A stretch of DNA of 64,000 nucleotides from positions 206,648 to 270,647 of the forward strand of contig NZ_HG322953.1 in NCBI RefSeq assembly GCF_000455325.1, read 5' to 3'. Below are positions 25,097-33,393 of the stretch, in pieces. How positions within the stretch are numbered: position 1 is the stretch's first letter; every line of letters begins with the position of its first letter. The notes under the pieces were generated by a model that was not told where the DNA came from, did not search any database, and worked only from the letters and a program-made list of their open reading frames with translations. Both the position numbers and the translations under genes were made by a program. Source of the stretch: Mycolicibacterium septicum DSM 44393. GTDB taxonomy: Bacteria > Actinomycetota > Actinomycetes > Mycobacteriales > Mycobacteriaceae.

Positions 25097-25414
25097 TCAG
25101 GATGTTTCGGACTCGTCCGGGCACTGCACATCCACGTAGACCGTCACCGAGGTCTTCGGCAGGGCCGGCACCCCACGGTTGGGGTTGTGGATCGAATTCA
25201 CCCGGCATCTGTCCAGCGGCAGTGTGCTGGTGCCGCCCACCCAGTTGATCGCCACGGTGTAGCCCTCGGCGCTCAGCGCCGAGATGGTCTCGTCGGCCCG
25301 CTGCCCGCTGCCCGCAGTGGGCTCCGCCGCGGCAAGTGGGGCAAGCCCGATTGCTGCGGCCGGCATGAGCACGGCCAGTCCTGTGATTTTCGTACATCGC
25401 GCATGGAACAACAT
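25097..25414 (-). CDS. Small secreted protein, paralogue B of tandem pair
   Basis: 105 residues with a signal peptide ending near APLAAA and a mature domain closely related to the downstream gene (GYTVAINWVGGTSTLPL, CRVNSIHNPNR, TVYVDVQCPDE). The two cysteines are conserved, suggesting one disulfide. It lacks the Gly/Pro tail of paralogue A. It starts 66 bp upstream of that gene on the same strand and is probably co-transcribed. Function unknown. Confidence 0.7.
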   Translation of the reverse strand: MLFHARCTKITGLAVLMPAAAIGLAPLAAAEPTAGSGQRADETISALSAEGYTVAINWVGGTSTLPLDRCRVNSIHNPNRGVPALPKTSVTVYVDVQCPDESETS

Positions 25415-25548
25415 CCCGACCCTCCCTGGCGGTCGGATCTCATGCTGTCGCTCTCACCGGTAGCCCCGGCCGTCATTCGTCAGTGTATTCCCGATGTACA
25501 GAAAGTTAACAGGAAGTGACGAAATCTCTGCCGGGAGGTATCGAGGGC

Positions 25549-25586
25549 AAAAAAATCGAGCAGCACCCGGGGTTACCGGATGCTGC
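25549..25586 (-). terminator. Intrinsic terminator with T tract
   Basis: On the reverse strand CAGCATCCGG-TAACC-CCGGGTGCTG forms a 10-bp stem (one G.U pair), followed after CTCGA by seven T residues. It lies just past the stop of the Pro-rich exported protein gene. This is the only classical U-tract terminator I noticed in the window. Confidence 0.8.
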
Positions 25587-25595
25587 CCGAATGTG

Positions 25596-26321
25596 TCATG
25601 GAGCAGGCGGTGCGGGAGGCGGGGGTACCGGCACTCCCGGCGCCGGCGGCGGCGCTGCCGGATCCGGAAGGTTCTCACCGAGACCCGACGGAATGTTCGT
25701 CCCCGGTGGGGGAGCGGTGCCCGGAAGCGGTTCGCCGAGTTGCTCTTTGGGGGTCTGGCCGAGCATTGCGCCACGCAGGTTCCCGTTGTGGTACATCTCG
25801 CGCATATGCCGCATCCAGTCGAGCCCGGAGATGTCCGCGTTCTCCTGGCCCGGTTCGACGCCGACCACGGTGCCCTGGCCGGGCGCCGACGGCTTCTCGT
25901 TCTGCGGGAGGAAGTTGCCGTTGTTGAACGCCCTGAGGTTGGGTGCGTTGGTCGGTGGCGGACCGCCCGGTGCCGACGGCGTCGCGTACTGCCCCAACAG
26001 CGCACCCGGGCTCATGTCGATCCCGCCGGGAGCGCCCAACCTGCCCGGTGCCGACTCGGCACCGGTCTGCGCCAGAACCGACAACCCGTTCGACCCGAGC
26101 GGTGCACCGACGATCGGCACCTCCGGTCCGGGTGGGGCAGGTGGTTCTACGGCGGGGGCTGGGGCGGCAACTGCGGGAGCGCCGGGAACCTCCGGCGGTG
26201 CCGGGTCGGCGGCGGCGGTTGCCGAACAGGCAACCGCCGCGCCGACCACGAACAACCCGGCTGCGGCGAGGGTGGCCATCGCGTTCTTGACCGCGTACGT
26301 GCCGTCTGGGATCTCGCTCAT
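25596..26321 (-). CDS. Secreted proline/alanine-rich protein
   Basis: About 241 residues. A hydrophobic signal segment (ATLAAAGLFVVGAAVACSATAAA) is followed by a low-complexity Pro/Ala/Gly region. A short distinctive central block follows (DISGLDWMRHMREMYHNGNL), then another Pro-rich tail ending in PPPAPPAP. A Cys in the signal segment is poorly placed for a lipobox. No known domain. The ATG at 26321 is used; a GTG at 26342 would add seven residues, and neither has a good ribosome site. It lies directly downstream of the two porin genes on the same strand. Confidence 0.6.
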   Translation of the reverse strand: MSEIPDGTYAVKNAMATLAAAGLFVVGAAVACSATAAADPAPPEVPGAPAVAAPAPAVEPPAPPGPEVPIVGAPLGSNGLSVLAQTGAESAPGRLGAPGGIDMSPGALLGQYATPSAPGGPPPTNAPNLRAFNNGNFLPQNEKPSAPGQGTVVGVEPGQENADISGLDWMRHMREMYHNGNLRGAMLGQTPKEQLGEPLPGTAPPPGTNIPSGLGENLPDPAAPPPAPGVPVPPPPAPPAP

Positions 26322-26351
26322 GCCTTCGTGTTTCGCTTTCACAGCTTCCCG

Positions 26352-27038
26352 TCAGACTGCCTTGGTGACGCCGTAGTACGCGACCACGTCGTCGGTGTCG
26401 GTGGTGGAGCTGGTCAGGGTCGCGTACGAGCGCAGGAAGGACTGACCGGTGCAGCCGTCAATCTTGATGTGGACGTCCTTCACCGTGACGCGTACCGGTG
26501 CCGCCTTGAACGTCTTCTTGTTCACCGAGACGTTGGTGACGGTACCGGGCTTGAGGTGGATCTCCAGCGTGCCCGACATCGGCGTGCTCACACCGGTCGG
26601 GATGATGCCGGCCAGCGTCGAGCCCGACGTGCTCAGACCGATCGAGCCGATGAGGCGGACCTGGCCCAGCTCGATACCGCAACCGATCTGGTAGCCGGTA
26701 TCCAGCGTGCCGCCGGACAGCGAGGTTGACCCGCCGCCGGTGACGGTGCCGGTGAACGTGCCTGCCACGAGGTATTCGCGAGACGATGCGGCGGTGGTCA
26801 GCGGTGCCACCGGCAGCTGGCTCTCGTCCTTGGCGGCGACGGTGAGCTTCCACCCGTCCGGGGTCGTGACGACGCCCGGCTCCGCCGATGCGACGAGTCC
26901 GTTGTCCGGCGGGGGACCGGCATCAACGGCCGGTGCGGCGGGGTCTGGCGGTGGTGGCGGGTCTGCAGATGCCAGCGGCGCCAACGCAACCGGGGCCAAC
27001 ATGCAAACAGCGGCCAGAGTGGCGAAACGATTCAACAT
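26352..27038 (-). CDS. MspA-family porin (copy 1)
   Basis: 228 residues: signal peptide (cleavage after APLASA), a Pro-rich N-terminus, then a beta-strand-rich MspA-family domain. The family landmarks are the SREYLVAGTFTG segment, GGTLDTGYQIGCGI, and the conserved end (SYATLTSSTTDTDDVVAYYGVTKAV). Two cysteines (in IGCGI and DGCTGQ) are shared with copy 2 and could form a disulfide; classical MspA has none. It should form an octameric outer-membrane channel for small hydrophilic solutes. The 5' leader is conserved with copy 2. Confidence 0.82.
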   Translation of the reverse strand: MLNRFATLAAVCMLAPVALAPLASADPPPPPDPAAPAVDAGPPPDNGLVASAEPGVVTTPDGWKLTVAAKDESQLPVAPLTTAASSREYLVAGTFTGTVTGGGSTSLSGGTLDTGYQIGCGIELGQVRLIGSIGLSTSGSTLAGIIPTGVSTPMSGTLEIHLKPGTVTNVSVNKKTFKAAPVRVTVKDVHIKIDGCTGQSFLRSYATLTSSTTDTDDVVAYYGVTKAV

Positions 27039-27129
27039 GCGGGAACTTGTGCCTCTCGTAAGTTTCGAATCCGAGGGATCGGCGTCGTGATCAGAACGAT
27101 TGATGGTCAGTGTCGTGGCCGGGCCGCGG

Positions 27130-27825
27130 TCAGACGGCCTTGGTGACACCGAGGTAGGTGATGACGTCATCGGTGTTGTCGGTGGAGCTGGTCAGGGTCG
27201 CGTAGGTGCGGATGAACGACTGACCGGCGCACTGATCGAACTTGATGCGGACGCCCGTGACGGTCACGCGGGTACCCGATCCCTTGAACGACTTCTTGTC
27301 GATCGGGACGATGGTGACCGTGCCCGGCTTGAGGTACACCTTGCCCTGCAAGCTGATACCGGTACCACCGCTGACGTCGCTCGCGGCGCCGGTGAACGGA
27401 ATTCTGAGGCCGGGCGTGAAGCTGATGCCGGGGTTGATTTCCGTTTCGTCCGTGATGATTCCGCAGCCGATCTGGGCGCCGGCTTCCAGCGATCCACCGG
27501 TCAGCTTCGTCTTACCGCCACCGGAGACCTTTCCGGTGAAGGTCCCTCCGACGAGGTATTCACGTGAGGACACCGCAGTGGTCAGCGGCGCCACCGGAAG
27601 CAGGGTCTCATTGGAGCCGACAACGGTGACGTGCCAGCCATCCGGGGTGTCCAGCACACCTGGTGCCGAGGACGGAACAGCGCCGGTGTCCACCGGCGGC
27701 GGGGCGGGAGCAGCGACGGGGGCGGCCGGGTCCGGCGGGGGCGGGGGATCCGCCGACGCAAGGGGCGCAATCGCTACAGGGGCCAACATGCAGACTGCAG
27801 CCAGCGTGGCAAAACGACTCAACAT
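27130..27825 (-). CDS. MspA-family porin (copy 2)
   Basis: 231 residues, the same layout as the downstream copy: signal peptide, Pro/Ala-rich stretch, MspA-type domain with SREYLVGGTFTG, AQIGCGI and the C-terminal TDDVITYLGVTKAV. The middle, where MspA's constriction loop would lie, differs most between the copies, suggesting different pore selectivity. ATG at 27825; the sequence ACGAGAGGC.CAAGTTC.CGC just before the ATG is shared with copy 1, so the duplication included the leader. Confidence 0.82.
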   Translation of the reverse strand: MLSRFATLAAVCMLAPVAIAPLASADPPPPPDPAAPVAAPAPPPVDTGAVPSSAPGVLDTPDGWHVTVVGSNETLLPVAPLTTAVSSREYLVGGTFTGKVSGGGKTKLTGGSLEAGAQIGCGIITDETEINPGISFTPGLRIPFTGAASDVSGGTGISLQGKVYLKPGTVTIVPIDKKSFKGSGTRVTVTGVRIKFDQCAGQSFIRTYATLTSSTDNTDDVITYLGVTKAV

Positions 27826-28246
27826 GCGTGAACTTGCGCCTCTCGTGGTTCTGGGCCCTGCCGTTCTGCGACGCGCCGTGGTCGTCAGAAGCCATAGGGC
27901 CCAAGGAATCTGTCGCGACGAATCATTAACCGGTCGCGTTTCCAAACGGTGAACAACGACCCAACAGTTGCCGCCGCATTCCCGTCCAGCTGGAATCCTG
28001 GAACCTGTGAGGTTGCTGGGAAACAGCCTGCGCCGCAGCGCATTACATATATGAGGAAAAGATGGCGGCCGGCGGCACGCAATGGACGACGCTTGGAGGC
28101 AGCCGGTTGGCCGGTTGTTCACCTTTTGGACATGTCAACCACCGACCGTGAGGGGCATCCGGGGGGTAAGGCTGACGCGTCGATGAGGCGTGGAGGTCAA
28201 CCGTGGGCGCCCGGCGCCGAACTGCTACCGACTGACGGAGGAATCG
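27826..28246. other. 421-bp intergenic region between porin and secreted-protein genes
   Basis: Divergent promoter region: it must hold promoters for porin copy 2 (reverse) and for the secreted protein starting at 28247 (forward). It contains an AT-richer patch around 27915-27930 and another at 28040-28060 (ATTACATATATGAGG). I see no further gene, repeat or RNA. Confidence 0.5.
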
Positions 28247-28840
28247 TTGAGGTCGTCTCAGGTGTACGAGCGAGGGTTTGCATCGCTGCTCATCGCATTC
28301 AGCATCGGGTTCGCTGCCATGCCTACGGCAGCCGCGGAACCGGGCGAGGAGACCGGTGTTCCGGGACCGGCGGCGCCCGTGGCTCCTGAGTTACCTCCGG
28401 TGGCAGCCGGTGTGCCGGCCCCGGGTCCGGTATCGGTGCCGGTCGCGACCACGGATGACCCTGGCGTGCCTGCGGTTACGGCCTGCTCGACGTTTGCCAA
28501 CGCGCTCGATTCGGCTTCCACGTTCTACGGTGATTTCGCGGATTCGATCGAAGGCGTGGAGCGTCCCGACTACGGCGACCCGACCATCAGCACGACGAAC
28601 ACCAGTGGCCGGACCGCACTGCGCGAAGCCGCCGCCTCGGCGATGAGCGCCGCGGGAACACCTGGGCTCTCCCCGGACATCGCCAACCCGATGCGGTCCT
28701 GGTCCTTCGGCGCCACCAAGCTGCTCCTGAAGATGGGGCTGCGCACCGGTGGCCAATCCCTCAATGACACGGCCTCCCAGCTCAACACAGATGCCACCAA
28801 CGCGCAGATGGCCTGCGCCGCCGCGGGCACCCACGCCTGA
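28247..28840 (+). CDS. Conserved secreted protein, helical
   Basis: 197 residues starting at TTG 28247, chosen because GGAGGA lies 6 nt upstream and gives a normal signal peptide (FASLLIAFSIGFAAMPTAAA). A Pro/Val-rich linker is followed by a largely helical domain with two cysteines (VTACSTFANALDSAS and QMACAAAGTHA) that could join its ends. Motifs include YGDFADSI and GLSPDIANPMRSWS. I do not recognise a functional family, and the substrate or partner is unknown. Confidence 0.65.
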   Translation: MRSSQVYERGFASLLIAFSIGFAAMPTAAAEPGEETGVPGPAAPVAPELPPVAAGVPAPGPVSVPVATTDDPGVPAVTACSTFANALDSASTFYGDFADSIEGVERPDYGDPTISTTNTSGRTALREAAASAMSAAGTPGLSPDIANPMRSWSFGATKLLLKMGLRTGGQSLNDTASQLNTDATNAQMACAAAGTHA

Positions 28841-28956
28841 CGGCGAACCCGATCACGTTGTCCTGATCGGGTTCCGGCGGGGCGCACCGGCATTCACGAC
28901 CTCGGAAACTCACCCACCCAGATGCGCGGCGAACCGTGCTTCAGTAAAGGATTGCC

Positions 28957-29631
28957 GTGATCCGGCTTGCGATTTCGTTGCTCATGCTCGTGCTGCTGGT
29001 CACCAGTTGTGCCGGCAACGGCGACAAACCCCAGGGTCCGCCGAAAGAGGTGCCAAAGTCGGCGCTCGAGGGGTTGCTGCTCAGCCCCGATGAGATCAAC
29101 GCCGTGATGGGGACCGAAGGGATGACGGCACATCCACCGGTCACCGAGATGAGCGACCACCGCAACCTGCTGCCCAATCTGAACTGCCTCGGTGCCTGGC
29201 AGGTGAACGAGTCCGCCATCTACGGAGATCACTGGACCGCCATGCGCCAGGTGCTGCTTCGTGCTCCGGACAATGACGATTGGGACAACCTGGTGGTGCA
29301 GTCAGCGGTGATCTTCCCGTCGACTCAGGACGCCAAGGACTTCCTCGGGCAGTCGGCGGAACGCTGGTCGAAATGCACCGACCACAATGTGAACATCACG
29401 CTCAACGGCGAACCGTTGCCCAGGTGGAAGAGCGGCGAGCTCACCAAGACCGACGACGAGCTCATCCTGCCCTTCACCCGCACCAAAGGTGATCAGATCC
29501 GGGCGTGCCAGCGTGCCCTCGCCGTCGCCGCCAACCTCGTCATGGACATCCAGGCATGTAAGCCGGCAGGTTCGTCGGTGACCCAGGCTGCCGATGTGGT
29601 GGACAAGATCAAGGCTGCGATGCCGCGCTGA
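28957..29631 (+). CDS. Lipoprotein with PknH-like extracellular sensor domain
   Basis: 224 residues. Lipobox LVTSC at the end of a short signal peptide, then a single domain with the pattern of the PknH C-terminal sensor family: LLLSPDEINAVMG, four conserved cysteines (NCLGAW, SKCTDHN, ACQRAL, IQACKP) expected to form two disulfides, and the closing AADVVDKIKAAM helix. Related mycobacterial lipoproteins (such as LpqA/LppH types) have no defined ligand. GTG start with AAAGGA upstream. Confidence 0.78.
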   Translation: MIRLAISLLMLVLLVTSCAGNGDKPQGPPKEVPKSALEGLLLSPDEINAVMGTEGMTAHPPVTEMSDHRNLLPNLNCLGAWQVNESAIYGDHWTAMRQVLLRAPDNDDWDNLVVQSAVIFPSTQDAKDFLGQSAERWSKCTDHNVNITLNGEPLPRWKSGELTKTDDELILPFTRTKGDQIRACQRALAVAANLVMDIQACKPAGSSVTQAADVVDKIKAAMPR

Positions 29632-29689
29632 CCGGTACCCGCCGGGATGCTGCGGGTACTCTGAGCCCCGCAGCTGGTCTGTCGGCACC

Positions 29690-29905
29690 GGGGCGTTTGC
29701 GGTGCCGACATCGAGCGACGCATGCTGATTGAGATGCGGCGCGAGAGGGAACCCGGTGAGAATCCGGGACTGTCCCGCAGCGGTATGCAGGAACGACCGC
29801 CGTCATCAGCACTGGCACGCAGGGAACTGCGGCTGGGAAGCGACGGCCAGTAGGTGCACGGTTTCCGTGCGTGCGTGCCTGTGAGTCCGAAGACCTGCCA
29901 GCCGT
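29690..29905 (+). promoter_or_regulatory. Cobalamin (B12) riboswitch upstream of metE
   Basis: The conserved core is clear: GAGAGGGAACCCGGTGAGAA at about 29742-29761, then CTGTCCCGCAGCGGT, and the 3' element GTGAGTCCGAAGACCTGCC at about 29881-29899. GGTGCC near 29700 matches the start of the element; the outer boundaries are approximate. About 137 nt of expression platform follow before metE. B12 binding should switch off the B12-independent methionine synthase, as reported for metE in M. tuberculosis. Confidence 0.92.
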
Positions 29906-30042
29906 ACCGGGCGCGCCGCGTCCGGTGGTTCATCGCCTCGCGGAATGGGCAGTGGCCGAATCCGGTTCACTCGTGGCGGGTGGCTGCGTTCGGTTCGATG
30001 TCTCCTGGCGGTGGCCATCCCCGCATGTTGAAGGACGACGTC

Positions 30043-32316
30043 ATGAGCACAACCGCAGCACCCTTCACCGCCACCATCCTCGGGTCGCCCCGAATCGGGC
30101 CGAACCGCGAACTCAAGCGCGCGGTCGAGAAGTACTGGTCGGGTCGTATCGGCCGGGCTGAACTCGAATCCGTGGCCGCCACCCTGCGTCGCGACACCTG
30201 GGCGTCGCTGGTCGCGGCCGGACTGGACTCCGTCCCGGTCAACACCTTCTCCTACTACGACCAGATGCTCGACACCGCGGTTCTGTTCGGCGCACTGCCG
30301 ACGCGGGTCAGTGGGATCACCGATGATGTCGACCGGTATTTCGCCGCGGCCCGCGGCAACGACGACATCGCGCCCCTGGAGATGACCAAGTGGTTCGACA
30401 CCAACTACCACTATCTCGTACCGGAGTTTCGTCCCGACACATCGTTCTCGCTCAACCCGGCCAAGGTGCTGGGTGAGCTGGGAGAGTCACGCGCACAGGA
30501 GGTTCCGGCACGGCCGGTGATCGTGGGTCCCGTCACGTTCCTGGCATTGTCCAAGGCGGTCGACGGCGCGGGCGCGCCGATTTCCCGGCTGGACGACCTC
30601 GTGGACGTCTACGCCGAGCTGCTGGGTGTGCTGGCCGACCACGGTGTCGAGTGGGTTCAGTTCGACGAGCCGGTGTTGGTGACCGACATGGTCGACAATG
30701 CCGCCGAACTGGCCGAGCGGGCCTACGCCCGGCTGGGCGGGCAGGCCGAGCGGCCGGCGATTCTCGTCGCGACGTACTTCGGAGAGCTGACGGATGCACT
30801 TCCTGCCCTGGCTCGGACACCGGTCGAGGCCATCGGTGTCGATCTGGTGGCCGGCTCCGCAGCCGCCCTCGCCGCGGTCCCTGAGCTGAAGGACAAGCTC
30901 CTGGTGGCCGGAGTGGTCGATGGCCGCAATGTCTGGCGCACCGACCTGGACCGGGCACTTCGAACACTGGACTCCCTGCGCGGCAGCGCCAAGGCGGTAG
31001 CTGTGTCTACGTCGTGCTCGACGCTGCACGTGCCGTACACGCTCGACGCCGAACCGGATATCGATGCGGCACTGCGTAGTTGGCTGGCCTTCGGGTCAGA
31101 GAAGGTCGATGAGGTGGCGGCCTTGGCCCGGGGGCTCGATGAGGGCCGCGACGCGATCTCGGCCGAGATCACCGCATCCGACGCCGCCATCGCCTCCCGC
31201 ACCACCGACCCACGGCTGAACAACGGCCAGGTCCGGGCGCGGATCTCGGAGATCGTCGGGTCCGGCGCCGAGCGTGGACCGGCCGACCAGCGTCGCATCG
31301 TTCAACAGGAGCGGTTGAAGCTGCCGGCCTTGCCGACCACCACGATCGGGTCCTACCCGCAGACCTCGGCCATTCGCATCGCCCGCGCCGACCTCCGGTC
31401 CGGCAAGATCGACGCCGCTGAGTACGACCGTCGGATGAAGGCCGAGATCGCCGATGTCATCGCCCTGCAGGAACAGCTGGGTCTCGATGTATTGGTGCAC
31501 GGTGAGCCCGAGCGCAATGACATGGTGCAGTACTTCGCCGAGCAGCTCGACGGGTTCTTCGCCACGCAGAACGGCTGGGTGCAGTCCTACGGCAGCCGGT
31601 GCGTGCGCCCGCCGATCCTCTACGGCGATGTGGTCCGGCCCGAGCCGATGACGGTGGAGTGGATGACCTACGCCCAGTCGCTGACCGACAAGCCGGTCAA
31701 GGGCATGCTCACCGGGCCGGTCACCATCCTGGCCTGGTCGTTCGTCCGCGACGATCAGCCGCTGGCAGATACGGCAGCGCAAGTGGCACTGGCGATTCGG
31801 GACGAGACCGTGGACCTGCAGTCGGCAGGCATCGCGATCATCCAGGTCGACGAGCCCGCGCTGCGCGAGCTGTTGCCGTTGCGTTCGAAGGACAAGGAGG
31901 CCTATCTGCGCTGGGCGGTAGATGCGTTCCGGCTCTCCACCTCCGGCGTGGCCGATTCCACCCAGATCCACACGCACCTCTGCTACTCGGAGTTCGGTGA
32001 GGTGATCGGGGCGATCGCCGACCTGGACGCGGACGTGACCTCGATCGAGGCGGCCCGCTCACACATGGAGGTGCTCGGCGATCTCAATGCCGCCGGATTC
32101 TCCAACAGCGTTGGCCCGGGTGTCTACGACATCCACTCACCGCGCGTGCCCGGCGTGGAGGAGATCGCTACGTCGCTGCGTGAGGCACTCAAAGCGGTTC
32201 CCGCCGAACGGCTCTGGGTGAATCCGGACTGCGGCTTGAAGACCCGGACCACCGACGAGGTGACCGAGTCGCTCAAGCACCTGGTCACCGCCACCGCGAA
32301 GGTGCGCGCAGGATAG
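30043..32316 (+). CDS. metE: Cobalamin-independent methionine synthase
   Basis: 757 residues. The two barrels of MetE are complete: N-terminal half beginning ATILGSPRIGPNRELK with KYWSGRI, and the catalytic C-terminal half with TTTIGSYPQT, the zinc ligands in HGEPERNDMVQ, HLCYSEF and NPDCGLKTR. It methylates homocysteine from methyltetrahydrofolate. ATG at 30043 with AAGGA upstream. It is controlled by the upstream B12 riboswitch and followed by a strong hairpin at 32336-32385. Confidence 0.95.
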   Translation: MSTTAAPFTATILGSPRIGPNRELKRAVEKYWSGRIGRAELESVAATLRRDTWASLVAAGLDSVPVNTFSYYDQMLDTAVLFGALPTRVSGITDDVDRYFAAARGNDDIAPLEMTKWFDTNYHYLVPEFRPDTSFSLNPAKVLGELGESRAQEVPARPVIVGPVTFLALSKAVDGAGAPISRLDDLVDVYAELLGVLADHGVEWVQFDEPVLVTDMVDNAAELAERAYARLGGQAERPAILVATYFGELTDALPALARTPVEAIGVDLVAGSAAALAAVPELKDKLLVAGVVDGRNVWRTDLDRALRTLDSLRGSAKAVAVSTSCSTLHVPYTLDAEPDIDAALRSWLAFGSEKVDEVAALARGLDEGRDAISAEITASDAAIASRTTDPRLNNGQVRARISEIVGSGAERGPADQRRIVQQERLKLPALPTTTIGSYPQTSAIRIARADLRSGKIDAAEYDRRMKAEIADVIALQEQLGLDVLVHGEPERNDMVQYFAEQLDGFFATQNGWVQSYGSRCVRPPILYGDVVRPEPMTVEWMTYAQSLTDKPVKGMLTGPVTILAWSFVRDDQPLADTAAQVALAIRDETVDLQSAGIAIIQVDEPALRELLPLRSKDKEAYLRWAVDAFRLSTSGVADSTQIHTHLCYSEFGEVIGAIADLDADVTSIEAARSHMEVLGDLNAAGFSNSVGPGVYDIHSPRVPGVEEIATSLREALKAVPAERLWVNPDCGLKTRTTDEVTESLKHLVTATAKVRAG

Positions 32317-32335
32317 CGTCGCTTGTTTGGCCGAC

Positions 32336-32385
32336 CGTGGGTCTTGTGCACGCAATCACAACGATTCCCGTGCACAAGGCCCACG
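32336..32385. terminator. Long hairpin between convergent metE and methyltransferase genes
   Basis: CGTGGGTCTTGTGCACG (32336-32352) pairs with CGTGCACAAGGCCCACG (32369-32385), a 17-bp stem with one G.U pair and a 16-nt loop. It sits 20 bp after metE and 10 bp before the end of the convergent gene, so it can serve both. No T tract. Confidence 0.7.
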
Positions 32386-32394
32386 CTCGTTCGG

Positions 32395-33204
32395 CTAACC
32401 GAACTCGACGACGTTGGTCGGTGCCCGGAATCGCTCGAACCGCTTGGACCGGTAGACGAGGCCCGCGGCGCGGGCCAGGACCTTGCCCCGGCCCGCCGGC
32501 ATGTCGAGCTCGTGCACTGCGAGAACGCCTGGGATGGAAAGCAACTCGCCGTATCGGTCGGCGGTGAACGAGAACGGCATCGGTGGCGCGGTGTACTGCT
32601 TGCTGAGCCTGATGCCGCGTCGTTGCGAGTACCAGCTCAGAAACCGCGGGACGCTGTCGAAGATCAGCTGTCCTCCGGGGAACCTCGAGGCGCAGGCAGC
32701 GATGACATCGAATACCGATTCCTGGTCCAGATATTGGAACAGTCCTTCTGCGGTGATGAGTACGCCGTCGGTGGCGTCGACCTGATCCATCCACGAATGG
32801 TCGAACGCGGACTGAGCCAGGTAGTGGAGCCTGTCCGACGACGGGAGCAGTTCCTGACGTAGCCGTACGATCGGCTCCAGGTCCACTGAAAGCCAAGTCA
32901 TTTCACCATTGTCGAGGCGCCAGAAGCTGGTCTGCAGTCCCTCGGCAAGGGCGACCACGCCGGCGCGGGGGTGTGCCCGCAGATACCGGCGCGAGGCCGC
33001 GTCGAACGCCAGGGCCCGCAGCGCGGTGGCTTGGTGGGTCCGGCCGAAATGTTCGTAGTCATAGCCGAGGCTGTCGCGCAGTGCGACCGCCATCGGGTCC
33101 TCGATGATGCCGTCGGGCCGGGCTGCCTCGGTCGCTCTCTGGTGCAGGGTCAGGAGCGCGGTTTCGGATATCGCGGTCAGATGACGGGCGTCGACGACTG
33201 GCAT
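32395..33204 (-). CDS. SAM-dependent methyltransferase, LCM/TcmP-like family
   Basis: 269 residues. The N-terminus (ISETALLTLHQRATEAARPDGIIEDPMA) and the central motifs VVALAEGLQTSFWRLDNG, WLSVDLEPIVRLR and ITAEGLFQYLD are those of the leucine carboxyl methyltransferase / TcmP O-methyltransferase group. The usual GCGLDTR motif I is altered to ALAEGLQTS, a variation seen in this group. Substrate unknown. ATG at 33204 is preferred over an upstream in-frame start. It is divergent from the PPE gene across 189 bp. Confidence 0.75.
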   Translation of the reverse strand: MPVVDARHLTAISETALLTLHQRATEAARPDGIIEDPMAVALRDSLGYDYEHFGRTHQATALRALAFDAASRRYLRAHPRAGVVALAEGLQTSFWRLDNGEMTWLSVDLEPIVRLRQELLPSSDRLHYLAQSAFDHSWMDQVDATDGVLITAEGLFQYLDQESVFDVIAACASRFPGGQLIFDSVPRFLSWYSQRRGIRLSKQYTAPPMPFSFTADRYGELLSIPGVLAVHELDMPAGRGKVLARAAGLVYRSKRFERFRAPTNVVEFG

Positions 33205-33295
33205 GGCACGACCGTACCTGCCGGCCGATTCACGGCACATGCGCGTCGTGGTGTCGAGAGTCGTTGCCCCGGTGGACAGATGATCTCGACGATTC

Positions 33296-33324
33296 GGGAA
33301 CTTTCTGTGCGCCGTGACCGACTA
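33296..33324 (+). promoter_or_regulatory. ECF-type promoter element, site 1 (upstream of PPE gene)
   Basis: GGGAACT at 33296-33302 and CGACTA at 33319-33324, separated by the invariant spacing (17 nt between GGGAAC and CGAC), 70 bp before the PPE start. The same element with identical spacing is found at four other gene starts in this block. Confidence 0.65.
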
Positions 33325-33393
33325 GCTCTGGGACAAGGCAATGCGTGCCGGTCCCTGCGGTGCCGGTCGACGCTCGTGCGAGGAGGTGATGAC

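Noticed and set aside
25596..26321. Lipoprotein assignment from the Cys in VVGAAVACSAT
   Set aside because: The residue at -3 of the lipobox is Ala, not Leu/Val, and a signal peptidase I site follows; treated as secreted instead.
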